Shown here piece by piece: positions 1 to 7,100 of a stretch of DNA of 36,324 nucleotides. A program made the position numbers and the translations under genes. Each line of letters starts with the position of its first letter. The stretch's first letter is position 1. Source of the stretch: a virus. Location: the IMG/VR virus record IMGVR_UViG_3300046817_000404, positions 1 to 36,324 of that record; one strand, 5' to 3'. A model generated the notes under the pieces. That model searched no databases. It had not been told where the DNA came from and saw only the letters and a list, made by a program, of their open reading frames with translations.

Positions 1-187
1 CCTCATCCGGGAGATCCGCGAGGCCATTGCTGCCGGCGCGGAGTTCCGGATCCCATGGACGTCGGCGGTCTACATCAGCATGCGGGACCAGTTCAACGAG
101 TCCGGACTGGCCACCCGCGTGTCGGATGCTCAACTCAACGCCTTGAAGAAGGCAAAGGCAATGATGACTAAGCCGAGGAAACACTAA
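1..187 (+). CDS. 3' end of an unidentified phage gene (partial)
   Basis: The frame beginning at base 2 is open from the window edge to a TAA at 185-187 and gives 61 residues. They include an Arg/Ala-rich helix, a short segment reading FRIPWTSAVYIS and a basic tail ending in KPRKH. I do not recognise the family. The stop overlaps the ATG of the next gene (TAATG), so this gene belongs to the same plus-strand operon of small genes. The start lies outside the window. It is called real because it is open with natural codon use and is tightly coupled to its neighbour. Confidence 0.6.
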   Translation, partial: LIREIREAIAAGAEFRIPWTSAVYISMRDQFNESGLATRVSDAQLNALKKAKAMMTKPRKH

Positions 188-342
188 TGGATAAGATGGT
201 GACGACTGGAGACCTCATCTCAGCAATAATTGTAATAAGTCTCATCATTATGGCAGCGACACTGTTCATCTTCGACAAGATCGACGCCCGCTTCGACGCG
301 CTGGAAGAGAAGTTAGAGGAGAAGGAGAAACCCCATGATTGA
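187..342 (+). CDS. Small single-pass membrane protein (51 aa)
   Basis: A 51-residue protein starts with ATG at 187, overlapping the previous stop by one base (TAATG), with GAGGAAA about eight bases upstream as the ribosome binding site. Residues about 10-29 (running from LISAIIVISLII to MAATLFIF) form one strong transmembrane helix. They are followed by a highly charged coiled-coil-like tail rich in Glu and Lys (residues about 30-48). The layout, a short N-terminus, one membrane segment and a charged cytoplasmic or periplasmic rod, is seen in small phage membrane proteins and in Rz-like spanins, but nothing identifies it as a lysis protein. Its stop TGA at 340-342 overlaps the next gene by eight bases. 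Confidence 0.7.
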   Translation: MDKMVTTGDLISAIIVISLIIMAATLFIFDKIDARFDALEEKLEEKEKPHD

Positions 343-568
343 AACCAAGCGACGAATACCCTGCGGCTGCAAAAACGACGACTTCCACGCGCCCAATACC
401 GAGGGGTGTCTGATGACCCGAGCAGTGATGGCGTTAGAGCGGATTGTCATGCTTATGACACCGGACAGCATGCCAAAGGAAGAATTCATAATTCAAATGC
501 CACTCGCACTCAAAGAAGCCAAGGCAGTGATTGAGGCGGCGTATGGGGGCAACGATGCCAAATCCTGA
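335..568 (+). CDS. Small Cys-containing protein, paralogue of the next gene
   Basis: A 77-residue protein with ATG at 335 inside the end of the preceding gene. An AAGGAG ribosome binding site lies seven bases upstream. The N-terminus carries a CGC motif and a third Cys (residues about 11-25, CGCKNDDFHAPNTEGC). The rest is helical and ends in a tail reading LKEAKAVIEAAYGG. The downstream gene has the same plan: CGC near the N-terminus, Cys residues, a helical middle and an A-K-A-x-x-x-A-A-Y-G-G end. This indicates a tandem duplication. No function is known to me. The Cys cluster could bind a metal, but only three or four Cys are present. Confidence 0.75.
   Translation: MIETKRRIPCGCKNDDFHAPNTEGCLMTRAVMALERIVMLMTPDSMPKEEFIIQMPLALKEAKAVIEAAYGGNDAKS
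536..549 (+). repeat. First copy of a 14-nt direct repeat (gcggcgtatggggg)
   Basis: An identical 14-base word occurs here and at 810-823. In both places it encodes the AAYGG tail of a small protein, and its G-run lies just upstream of the next gene's start codon, where it can act as a ribosome binding site. It looks like the conserved end of a duplicated gene cassette. Confidence 0.7.
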
Positions 569-836
569 GCGGGTGTTCAAGGGTTGCGGGTGTCACTCAA
601 TACCGTTAAACGGAAAGCATGTTGTCCATCAGGCGAACTGCTGCGCTCCCGCACTGGTGGAGGCGTTGGAAGCTTGTGCGGAAGCGTTAGATGTATGCCG
701 TGGTGCACTCGGCATGTGTGGAGACGGTGACGGCAAGGGCCACAAGGCAGACGCTGAGGATATGTGGGGAACGGGTAATGCGCTGAATGCCGCCAAAGCC
801 GCCCTCGCGGCGGCGTATGGGGGGAGTACGGAATGA
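555..836 (+). CDS. Small Cys-rich protein, paralogue of the previous gene
   Basis: The ATG at 555 is chosen because the GGGGG run at 545-549 lies at ribosome-binding distance; an in-frame ATG at 543 is possible, and the TTG at 531 is less likely. The protein (93 residues) has a GCGC motif near residue 9, a CC pair, further Cys in the helical middle (ACAEALDVCRGALGMC) and an AKAALAAAYGG tail shared with the upstream gene. Seven to eight Cys in so short a protein is high. The function is unknown. It overlaps the preceding gene by 14 bases and the next start by four (ATGA), so the three genes are translationally coupled. Confidence 0.75.
   Translation: MPNPERVFKGCGCHSIPLNGKHVVHQANCCAPALVEALEACAEALDVCRGALGMCGDGDGKGHKADAEDMWGTGNALNAAKAALAAAYGGSTE
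810..823 (+). repeat. Second copy of the 14-nt direct repeat
   Basis: Identical to 536-549. It again encodes AAYGG and is followed by the start codon of the next gene at 833. Confidence 0.7.
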
Positions 837-1036
837 ACGATGAACCTTTACCATCTGTCGCCGGTCGAATGCAAATCACATTCGCTCAATTCGAGTTGCG
901 CTGCCAGCATTTGATCCAAGAAGAGCAAGCTAAGGCGTTCCCAGATAATGCCCTGATTGGCGTTCTCTGTGATGCAGTTAGACTGAAACGGGAATATTTG
1001 GAGCAAATCCAGATTGATTTGGAGAAACTGAAATGA
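833..1036 (+). CDS. Small helical protein of unknown function (67 aa)
   Basis: The ATG at 833 overlaps the previous stop in an ATGA. The 67 residues are mostly helical. A C-terminal heptad-like segment (LKREYLEQIQIDLEKLK) could form a coiled coil, and there are two isolated Cys. No family is recognised. Its TGA overlaps the next start at 1033. The region is less GC-rich than the virion genes, as is common for the small accessory genes of phages. Confidence 0.7.
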   Translation: MNDEPLPSVAGRMQITFAQFELRCQHLIQEEQAKAFPDNALIGVLCDAVRLKREYLEQIQIDLEKLK

Positions 1037-1317
1037 ACGCGGAGGCACTTCTTTCCTTAGTCGATCATTATGCTGGATTTCAGGACAGAATCCACGATGC
1101 CTCCTTCGTGGCGCTGGATGCCGCCATCCGCGAAGTCTGCGCCGAGAGGGATCGGTTGAGAGATATCATCCTCGGCTTATATAAAATAGAACTAGAGCAC
1201 GATACTGCCAAGCGCAGTGGAGATTGGGCCTGCGTTGAATGCAAGACACATAGCCACATGCTAATTGAAGGGTTTCGTTGCGCGTATCATCGCGCCTGCA
1301 AGGAACTTGGCATCTAA
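1033..1317 (+). CDS. Small protein with a Cys/His cluster (possible zinc knuckle)
   Basis: A 94-residue protein with ATGA coupling to the gene before it. The N-terminal half is helical (LSLVDHYAGFQDRI and a following helix rich in Arg and Glu). The C-terminal part holds CVEC, then H-x-H, then C-x2-H-x2-C over about 24 residues (from about residue 68). This spacing could coordinate one zinc ion, though it is not a textbook finger. It might be a small regulatory or nucleic-acid binding protein; that is inference only. Confidence 0.7.
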   Translation: MNAEALLSLVDHYAGFQDRIHDASFVALDAAIREVCAERDRLRDIILGLYKIELEHDTAKRSGDWACVECKTHSHMLIEGFRCAYHRACKELGI

Positions 1318-1342
1318 GTGGGGGAGATTGAAGAGGAGGATT

Positions 1343-1549
1343 ATGATTGAAATCACCGTCAGCACCACCGACCACCGCGGGGAATACCCAGGAACGCGCA
1401 AGAAGACGTTTGTCGTCGATGCCCCGCAGGTCGAACACTACCTGAAATTCATCGAGGCCCAGGGATGGATTGAAGACCACACCGCGGAGCTCGTTCTGAT
1501 CAAGGACCACACGGCCGCAGCCCTGTCAGAGATAGCGCCCCCGCTTTAG
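1343..1549 (+). CDS. Small beta-rich protein, last gene of the plus operon
   Basis: The start at 1343 is chosen because a strong ribosome binding site (AGAGGAGGA, 1332-1340) sits just upstream; the frame is open further back only to a TTG at 1265 inside the previous gene. The 68-residue product (starting MIEITVSTTDHRG) looks like a small mixed beta protein. No family is recognised. Its TAG at 1547-1549 lies inside the end of the oppositely oriented appendage gene, so the two genes converge with 24 bases of shared coding sequence. A terminator-like hairpin for this strand follows 29 bases later. Confidence 0.7.
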   Translation: MIEITVSTTDHRGEYPGTRKKTFVVDAPQVEHYLKFIEAQGWIEDHTAELVLIKDHTAAALSEIAPPL

Positions 1550-3052
1550 CACGTAGATCTGCCCTCTGATAATCATCGGAGTCCCCGGCGGCAGCCAGAT
1601 CCGGGGACTCTTCTTGATGAAGTTCGCTTCAAACACGTACCAGTAGAAGAGTCCCGGCGCCGCCTGCAGAACGCGAGTCCTGGAAGCATTCAGAGTTTCC
1701 AGCGTCGTCGTGAAGAGTCCCGTACCTGCCGTCAGGGTGGTGTTGACTACCGGAGTTTCAATCTCGAAGTCCGCCGTGAACCGCGTCAACACAAACGCCA
1801 CCATACCCACCGCCACGATCCTGGAGTACAGCAGCGCCGCATCCTCCCGCGTCAGAACGTAGGACTGCTGCGCGGCAATCATCGTGCGCCCCTTCTGGAA
1901 GTTGGCTGTCTCCCTTGTCAGCACGTAACTCTGCTGGAGCGCCGGCAGCTTGTGGCCAAAGAGCAGACCTGCATTCTCCCTGGTGAGCACGTAGGACTGC
2001 TGGAGTGCTGGAAGAGACCGACCGAACAGCAGGTTGGCATTCTCGCGAGTCAGTGCATAGGACTGCTGCGCGGCCACCATGATGCGCGTGCGAAGGAAGC
2101 TGGCATCCTCTCGCGTGAGGGTATAAGACTGTTGCGCCGCAATCATCGCTTTACCGAGATGGAAGTCGGCCGTCTCCCTTGTCAGCACGTAAGACTGCTG
2201 ATTGACCGTCCCCATGCGCCCGAACAGCCCGGAGAGATTCTCCCGAGTCAGCACATAGGACTGTTGTGACGGCACTCCGACCTTGCCCACCAGGCCACTG
2301 AGATTTTCCCGCGTTAACGTGTAGGACTGCTGGGTAGCCGTCAGGGTATAGGCGTTCAGTTCGGTGATGGAGATCCACGCGATCATCGTATCGGCCGAGG
2401 TGCAGGTGGGATTGTAGGTTTGCGTGGCCGTGCCGGTGGTGACCTTGGTCTGGCTGGTGACCGACATTCCATTTGTGCTAGTCCCGAATCCAGTGTGCTG
2501 ATGTGTCGCCCACGACCCATTGCTGGTGTCGGCATCTCCGGCCCAGGTATCGGCCGACTCCACCCCCGCCACGCCCACCACCGCATCACCGCTGGTAATC
2601 GACGACGTTGTCACTGTGGGTGTTCCGGTGGTGGCTCCGGTGCCCGCGGCGCCTGCCTTGAATGCCGCCAGCTTGGCGGCGCCCGCAGCGCATTCCTGTA
2701 GGGTCCAAGCTTTGGCCGTAACGGAAACAGCAGACACCCAGTTGAGCACTAGCGATCCGCCTGTGGTCAATGAGACGACGATCGGCGCCGTATAGATCGC
2801 CACCTCGACGCCAGCGGAGGCCGCGCCATTGTCATAGATGCCGTCGACCTGCCGCGTCCATGCGTTGCCCGCTGAATCGGTTACAGGCCCAGCCGGGGCC
2901 GCAATCGCGGAACCCGCGGAACCCGCATTGTCCAACGCCACGCAGAGCACGCCCAGCGTACCGACAGTCAGGTTGGATCCTGGAACGACGGTGAGTGACG
3001 TGGCACTGGCGTTGTTACCACCAGTGCCACGAGTAGTGAACGATAGCGCCAT
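1526..3052 (-). CDS. Appendage/tail-fibre-like protein with eight 22-residue repeats
   Basis: A 508-residue protein. Residues 1-235 form a beta-sandwich-type domain (signature pieces VTDSAGNAWTRQVD and AKAWTLQECAA). It is a clear paralogue in layout of the exported protein at 24602-25381 but has no signal peptide. Residues about 241-416 are eight near-perfect 22-residue units with the pattern QQSYxLTRExAxxxxGR, followed by one degenerate unit (VAFVLTRFTADF). Short Y-x-L-T-x-x-x-A repeats occur in many phage appendage proteins, where they are thought to form extended beta rods. The C-terminus (about 440-508) has an aromatic segment (FYWYVFEANF). It is the last gene of the minus operon, six bases after the Lar-like gene. 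It is probably a virion appendage; receptor binding is inferred. Confidence 0.75.
   Translation of the reverse strand: MALSFTTRGTGGNNASATSLTVVPGSNLTVGTLGVLCVALDNAGSAGSAIAAPAGPVTDSAGNAWTRQVDGIYDNGAASAGVEVAIYTAPIVVSLTTGGSLVLNWVSAVSVTAKAWTLQECAAGAAKLAAFKAGAAGTGATTGTPTVTTSSITSGDAVVGVAGVESADTWAGDADTSNGSWATHQHTGFGTSTNGMSVTSQTKVTTGTATQTYNPTCTSADTMIAWISITELNAYTLTATQQSYTLTRENLSGLVGKVGVPSQQSYVLTRENLSGLFGRMGTVNQQSYVLTRETADFHLGKAMIAAQQSYTLTREDASFLRTRIMVAAQQSYALTRENANLLFGRSLPALQQSYVLTRENAGLLFGHKLPALQQSYVLTRETANFQKGRTMIAAQQSYVLTREDAALLYSRIVAVGMVAFVLTRFTADFEIETPVVNTTLTAGTGLFTTTLETLNASRTRVLQAAPGLFYWYVFEANFIKKSPRIWLPPGTPMIIRGQIYVLKRGRYL
1579..1610 (+). terminator. Intrinsic-terminator-like hairpin for the plus operon, inside an antisense gene
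   Basis: A perfect 10-base inverted repeat (GAGTCCCCGG at 1579-1588 and CCGGGGACTC at 1601-1610) with a 12-base loop is followed on the plus strand by TTCTT. It lies 29 bases after the last plus-strand stop codon. The same bases encode residues of the oppositely oriented appendage gene. The T-run is short, so termination strength is uncertain. Confidence 0.55.
1805..2332 (-). repeat. Eight tandem 66-bp repeats coding for QQSYxLTRE units
   Basis: The word ctgctg or ctgttg (encoding QQ or QS on the minus strand) recurs at exact 66-base spacing, with its last base at 1870, 1936, 2002, 2068, 2134, 2200, 2266 and 2332. Each unit encodes 22 residues. Units differ most in their second half (for example LLFGRSLPAL and HLGKAMIAA), and the types alternate, which suggests unequal exchange followed by divergence. 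Confidence 0.9.
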
Positions 3053-3058
3053 AGGCGG

Positions 3059-3442
3059 CTACTTCTGGAATGCGTCCAGTTTCTTATCGATCAGATATTG
3101 ATCGTCATTCCACATCTCGACCGCCTCTTGAGGCGTGCGCCCCTGGGACGACCACGACTTACGCCACCGCACCTCCCCATCAACGATGACCGGCTCCGGC
3201 GGACAGACCAGGCAGCCCACCTCGAATAACGATTTGCCATCCCGGTCCATACCATGCGGAGCATTGCCGCACTTCGGGCAAGGCTTGGCCCCCTCAGAAT
3301 AGACATCGGAGAGCTCCTGCCGGAAGCCCTTGATCTTCATATCGTTCTCGCGCGTCTTGCCCGCAGTCCATTCCTGTGAATTGGCGTGATGGTCGGCCAG
3401 CGCCGCGGATAAATCCGCCCGGATATCTTTGACTCTTCTCAT
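3059..3442 (-). CDS. Lar-like restriction-alleviation zinc-ribbon protein
   Basis: A 127-residue protein with a strong GGAGGG ribosome binding site four bases before the ATG. C55-P-K-C58-G and C77-L-V-C80 form a four-Cys zinc ribbon, followed by EAVEMWND at 106-113. CPxCG, a second CxxC and an A-x-x-x-WN tail are the hallmarks of the Lar restriction-alleviation family (Rac prophage Lar modulates type I restriction), in which short phage members are common. The first 50 residues are an extra charged helical extension. The location in the late tail operon is odd for an anti-restriction protein, which should act early, so the function here is unproven. It could simply use the same small ribbon fold. 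Confidence 0.65.
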   Translation of the reverse strand: MRRVKDIRADLSAALADHHANSQEWTAGKTRENDMKIKGFRQELSDVYSEGAKPCPKCGNAPHGMDRDGKSLFEVGCLVCPPEPVIVDGEVRWRKSWSSQGRTPQEAVEMWNDDQYLIDKKLDAFQK

Positions 3443-3451
3443 GTGTCCCTC

Positions 3452-3868
3452 CTACGCGTGCTGTAGCAGCCCGTTGGTTCCGTCGAAGTCGATCGTGAAT
3501 GTTTCGCCAGACGCCAGCGTGACGTCCGAACCGTAATCAAACCAGCCGATGAGCTCATCATTGGCGGCCGTATCGTTGAAGATTCCGACGCCGCGGAACG
3601 TGGCCACTGCGCCTGATGCGGTCAGCACCAGATCCGTCAGCACGAGCTTGTAGGTTCCCGATGTCTGCGCCGACGTCGAGATAGAGATGACCCGCGTCGA
3701 TAGATTGGTGTAGGCGATCTGCGTGATGTTCGACAGCTGGGTGTTCGACGCCACCGGCATGTTGGCGTTGGTGGTAAGGAAGACCGTCAACGCATCGGAT
3801 CCCATGTTGTGGACCTTTTCGTAGACCGCCTCGACAAATGAATTGATTTTGTTGAATGTGACTGCCAT
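3452..3868 (-). CDS. Conserved small phage structural protein
   Basis: 138 residues with a GGAGG ribosome binding site. The start reads MAVTFNKINSFVEAV, followed by KVHNMGSDALTVFLT. Proteins with this opening and the N-x-P-V-A-x-N-T element are widespread beside tail-fibre genes of podo- and siphoviruses and carry no established function. The rest is predicted beta-rich (VISISTSAQTSGTYKL; FRGVGIFND; LASGETFTIDFDGTNGLL). It sits between the holin-like gene and the Lar-like gene. A role as a small fibre, cap or decoration protein is likely from its context but not shown. Confidence 0.7.
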   Translation of the reverse strand: MAVTFNKINSFVEAVYEKVHNMGSDALTVFLTTNANMPVASNTQLSNITQIAYTNLSTRVISISTSAQTSGTYKLVLTDLVLTASGAVATFRGVGIFNDTAANDELIGWFDYGSDVTLASGETFTIDFDGTNGLLQHA

Positions 3869-3885
3869 CTAGTGTGACCTCCAGA

Positions 3886-4170
3886 TTATTTAATCGTCTC
3901 GCGTATCAATGCGAGTACCGCCAAATGCCGGTCCTGTGCGCGCCGATCGGTCTCTTCAATCTTGTCATGAAGGAGACGCACGTTGTCTTTGGACTCGACC
4001 CGCTGAGTTTCAATCAGGTCGTGGATGTTGTCGATTTCCTTGTTATGCTTGCCCCAGAGAGCCCTGAGCAGGAATGCGAATGCCGCCCCCACGCCTCCAA
4101 CGATCCACATAAAAATACCCACCACTGTGCCACTAGGCTCCTCGGTCATACACTCGCACCCCCTGTTCAT
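3886..4170 (-). CDS. Holin-like membrane protein with coiled-coil tail
   Basis: 94 residues. The ATG at 4170 overlaps the TGA of the giant virion gene (ATGA); an internal ATG at 4149 is an alternative start. One strong hydrophobic helix (residues about 15-38, ending in FLLRALWG) is followed by a charged coiled coil (about 40-92). Holins with one membrane helix and a charged tail are common, and a small membrane protein directly after the ejection proteins is a usual lysis-gene position in T7-like phages. No endolysin is seen in this window, so the lysis role is inferred. Confidence 0.6.
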   Translation of the reverse strand: MNRGCECMTEEPSGTVVGIFMWIVGGVGAAFAFLLRALWGKHNKEIDNIHDLIETQRVESKDNVRLLHDKIEETDRRAQDRHLAVLALIRETIK

Positions 4171-7100
4171 CGCTTTGGAATCGACCCCGAAATCAGACCA
4201 CGGACATAATCCCCCGGACCCTGGGGAAATGCTTTGAAATCCGAAATATCTTTGAGAAATCGTGCGGGACTCCCGAGCACTCCCAGCGGGAGTTTCGACA
4301 GCATCCCGATGAACTTCAGAGTGTCGCTGATCTCCTTGCCATGGACCTCGTAGGTGCCGCTGGTCACATCCCGTTTGACCGCACTGTGGAGCGCCGCGGC
4401 CGCCGCCGTCGTCATCGAGATCGTGGGCGAGAGACGAATGTCATCGACCTCTGGTTTTTTGATATCGGTCGCCGCCTGGGCGAAGACGTTCAGCGCCTGG
4501 CCGAAGCCCGGTATCATCGCCGTCCCCATCTTGAACTGCGATCCGATGACCAGATCGAATGCCGCCATCAGGTCGGACTCGTCATCGTCCTTCCAGTGCC
4601 CATGGACCATGTTCAGGATCGCCTGCGCCATCACCGAGGGCAGCATGATGCCGAACGTGTACATCGAGACCGCACGGCCGGCGCGCTGGTACAGTGGCGC
4701 GTCCGACCTCCAGGCATTGCCAATTTGTGTGGCCGCGTTGTTGCCGACGTTGTTGAACCACGAGGAGAACATCAGCATCAGGCGCACCAGCGGAGTGCCG
4801 GACTCGTAAGCCGCGACATCGATCGGCCGGGTGGCGTGTTGCGTCTGCCGCACGATACTGTCTGCATCCCGCACCGCCTGCTCGTTGGTCCGGTTATGGG
4901 CCTTGGCGTTGTCATACCCCGCGTTCCAGACCATCGTCTCCACGAAGCCAGCCGTGATCCGGCGCAGGATCATCCCGTGGCGCTGGAGCGAATCCACACC
5001 GCGCTCGACAGCGCCCGCCACTTCGATCGAGTGCTTGAAGTCCTGGATCAAGTCTGCCGTCTCGGTAGAATTGTGCATCCTCATGTAGGAGGAGAGATCG
5101 TGCGCGCGCCCGAAAGCCTCCTTGGGAGATACCATCATGTGCATGGTCGAACCCAGTAACGCCGACATCGGAAGGTGGGTCTTTGCGATGGGAATGCCGA
5201 CCAGCTGGTGGAGCGCGTTGGTGACCGACAGAGTCAGGGTATTCATCGCGGCGCCGCGTTGGAGTCCATTGAGGAGTTTATCCATCAGGCCGGCATGCAG
5301 CCCCATCTCCGCGATCCGCTGAGTAGCGACCCTTCGCAGCCAGGGTATCAGGGCCCGCTGCATGAACGACGGATCCAGATCCTTCATGGCGTAGGTGAAT
5401 TCCTTATCCTTCACCAGCCGGTAGATGTCCCGCACCCGCGGTTCGAAGTACGTGTACCTCAGCGCCCAGTCGATGTGGCTGGGAACATAGCCGAGTCCCA
5501 GCTGGAGCGGCCGCGCCACGTTCACCCTCTGCTTGGTGGCGCCGCTGCCTGTGCCCGGCAGGGAGAAACTGTTGTTGGATTCACCGACCACCCGCTTGAT
5601 GTCCTGGATCCCCGCCTCCTCCGACAGGATCGGATCCGCCTTGGCCGGCACATACCCCCCGCGGTAGTCGCCCCACGGCGTCGTGAACGGAGTGGCGGTG
5701 ACCTCGTTGAAGTAACTGCCCTTGATCTCCCGGTGCGAGGCCTGAAGCCCGGGCTTGAGATCCTCGAAGAGATCCCAGAGCGATTGGACGTAGTCGAGAT
5801 CCGCCTTGACGATGGTGCCATCCGACATCATCCGGTCGAGCATGGCCTGGACCTTGGTGTCGTCCAGCGTTCCATCCTCGCGGATCCGCCCCCACTCTGC
5901 ACCCTCCGGACCACGGCCACCGCGAACCAGCTTCCAGTAGTTCGACGTCGGTCCTTCGCGGTTCCCGATATGCGTGAGGAACCCGAGCAACTCCGAATGG
6001 TTCTTGAACGTGTAGCCAATCTCGGCGGCCGGGATCTTGGTATTGGTCAGGCGCTCCCGGATCGGCTCCAGGCTCTGATCGTTCCGCAGCAAAAACTCGA
6101 GCCGCTTGATGCGATACTCCGCGTCAGGTCCATCGAGCACATCCCAGATGTACTTGCGGAATGGACCATCGGGACCACCGTCCATCGCCACCGTCCAGGA
6201 TTCAATCCGCCGGAGAACCGCCCGCATGCCTGAGACTGTCTCCCACTTCGTGTGGCCGTGATCCGTACGGTACTTGTTCCAACCGCCTTTGAACTTGTCC
6301 ATGCGGGCGCGGAGCTCGTCGCGCACCAGGTTGGCCTGGACCAGCCGCCCCTCGATCAGCAATTGCTTCTCGCGCCGGGACGAGGTCCACAGTTCGTCGA
6401 TGATATCCATGACGCCCTTGAACTCGGAAACCGTCAGATCGCGCAGAACGCGACCGTCATTCATGAGTACCGGCAGGCGGTCGAGCACGTCCTGATGGCG
6501 CTCCGGATCGTATTCCTTGAGCAGATCCAGGGCCTGCTGGACCCGGGAGGCCTTGTCGGGGAACAGGTAGTGTGCCGCGATCGCCCGGGCCGCGTTGACC
6601 AGATCCATCTCGCGAGTGGCTTCGAGTTTGGCATCCGGCTTGAACATCTTGAGCGCCTTCTCGCGCGCATCCGCCAGCGTCTTGCGGATCTCAGTGGCCT
6701 GCCGGAAGAGCTCCAGGTTCAGGAGCTCCTGCCCTTTGGCCTTGATGGCTCCGGTGAGATCGCCCTTGGCTGTGGCTTCGATGGCCACCCGCGAGGCCTT
6801 GCGCGCCCCCGACCAGAACCGCGAGGGATTGACGTCACCGACACGCGTGTCCGCCAGCTGGTCCTCGGCAATCCGCTCCAGCTGATCCGCCGTGGGGATT
6901 GCCTGGCCCGCCCGCAGATCCTTCAGGAAGCCCCGACGCGCCGCGATCTGTTCCGCCCGCGCCTTGGCCGCCTCCGCTGTCAACGAATCGATGACGGCCT
7001 GCTTCTGGCCTTCCGCGATGGCAACCTTGAGTTTGGCCTCCGCTTCAAACCAGCGCCGCTCGTATGCCCGTTCCGCCTCCTGACGTTCGCGTTCTGCCAG

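Noticed and set aside
1805-2332. Possible CRISPR array
   Set aside because: The 66-base units are contiguous without unique spacers, are in frame, and encode a 22-residue protein repeat.
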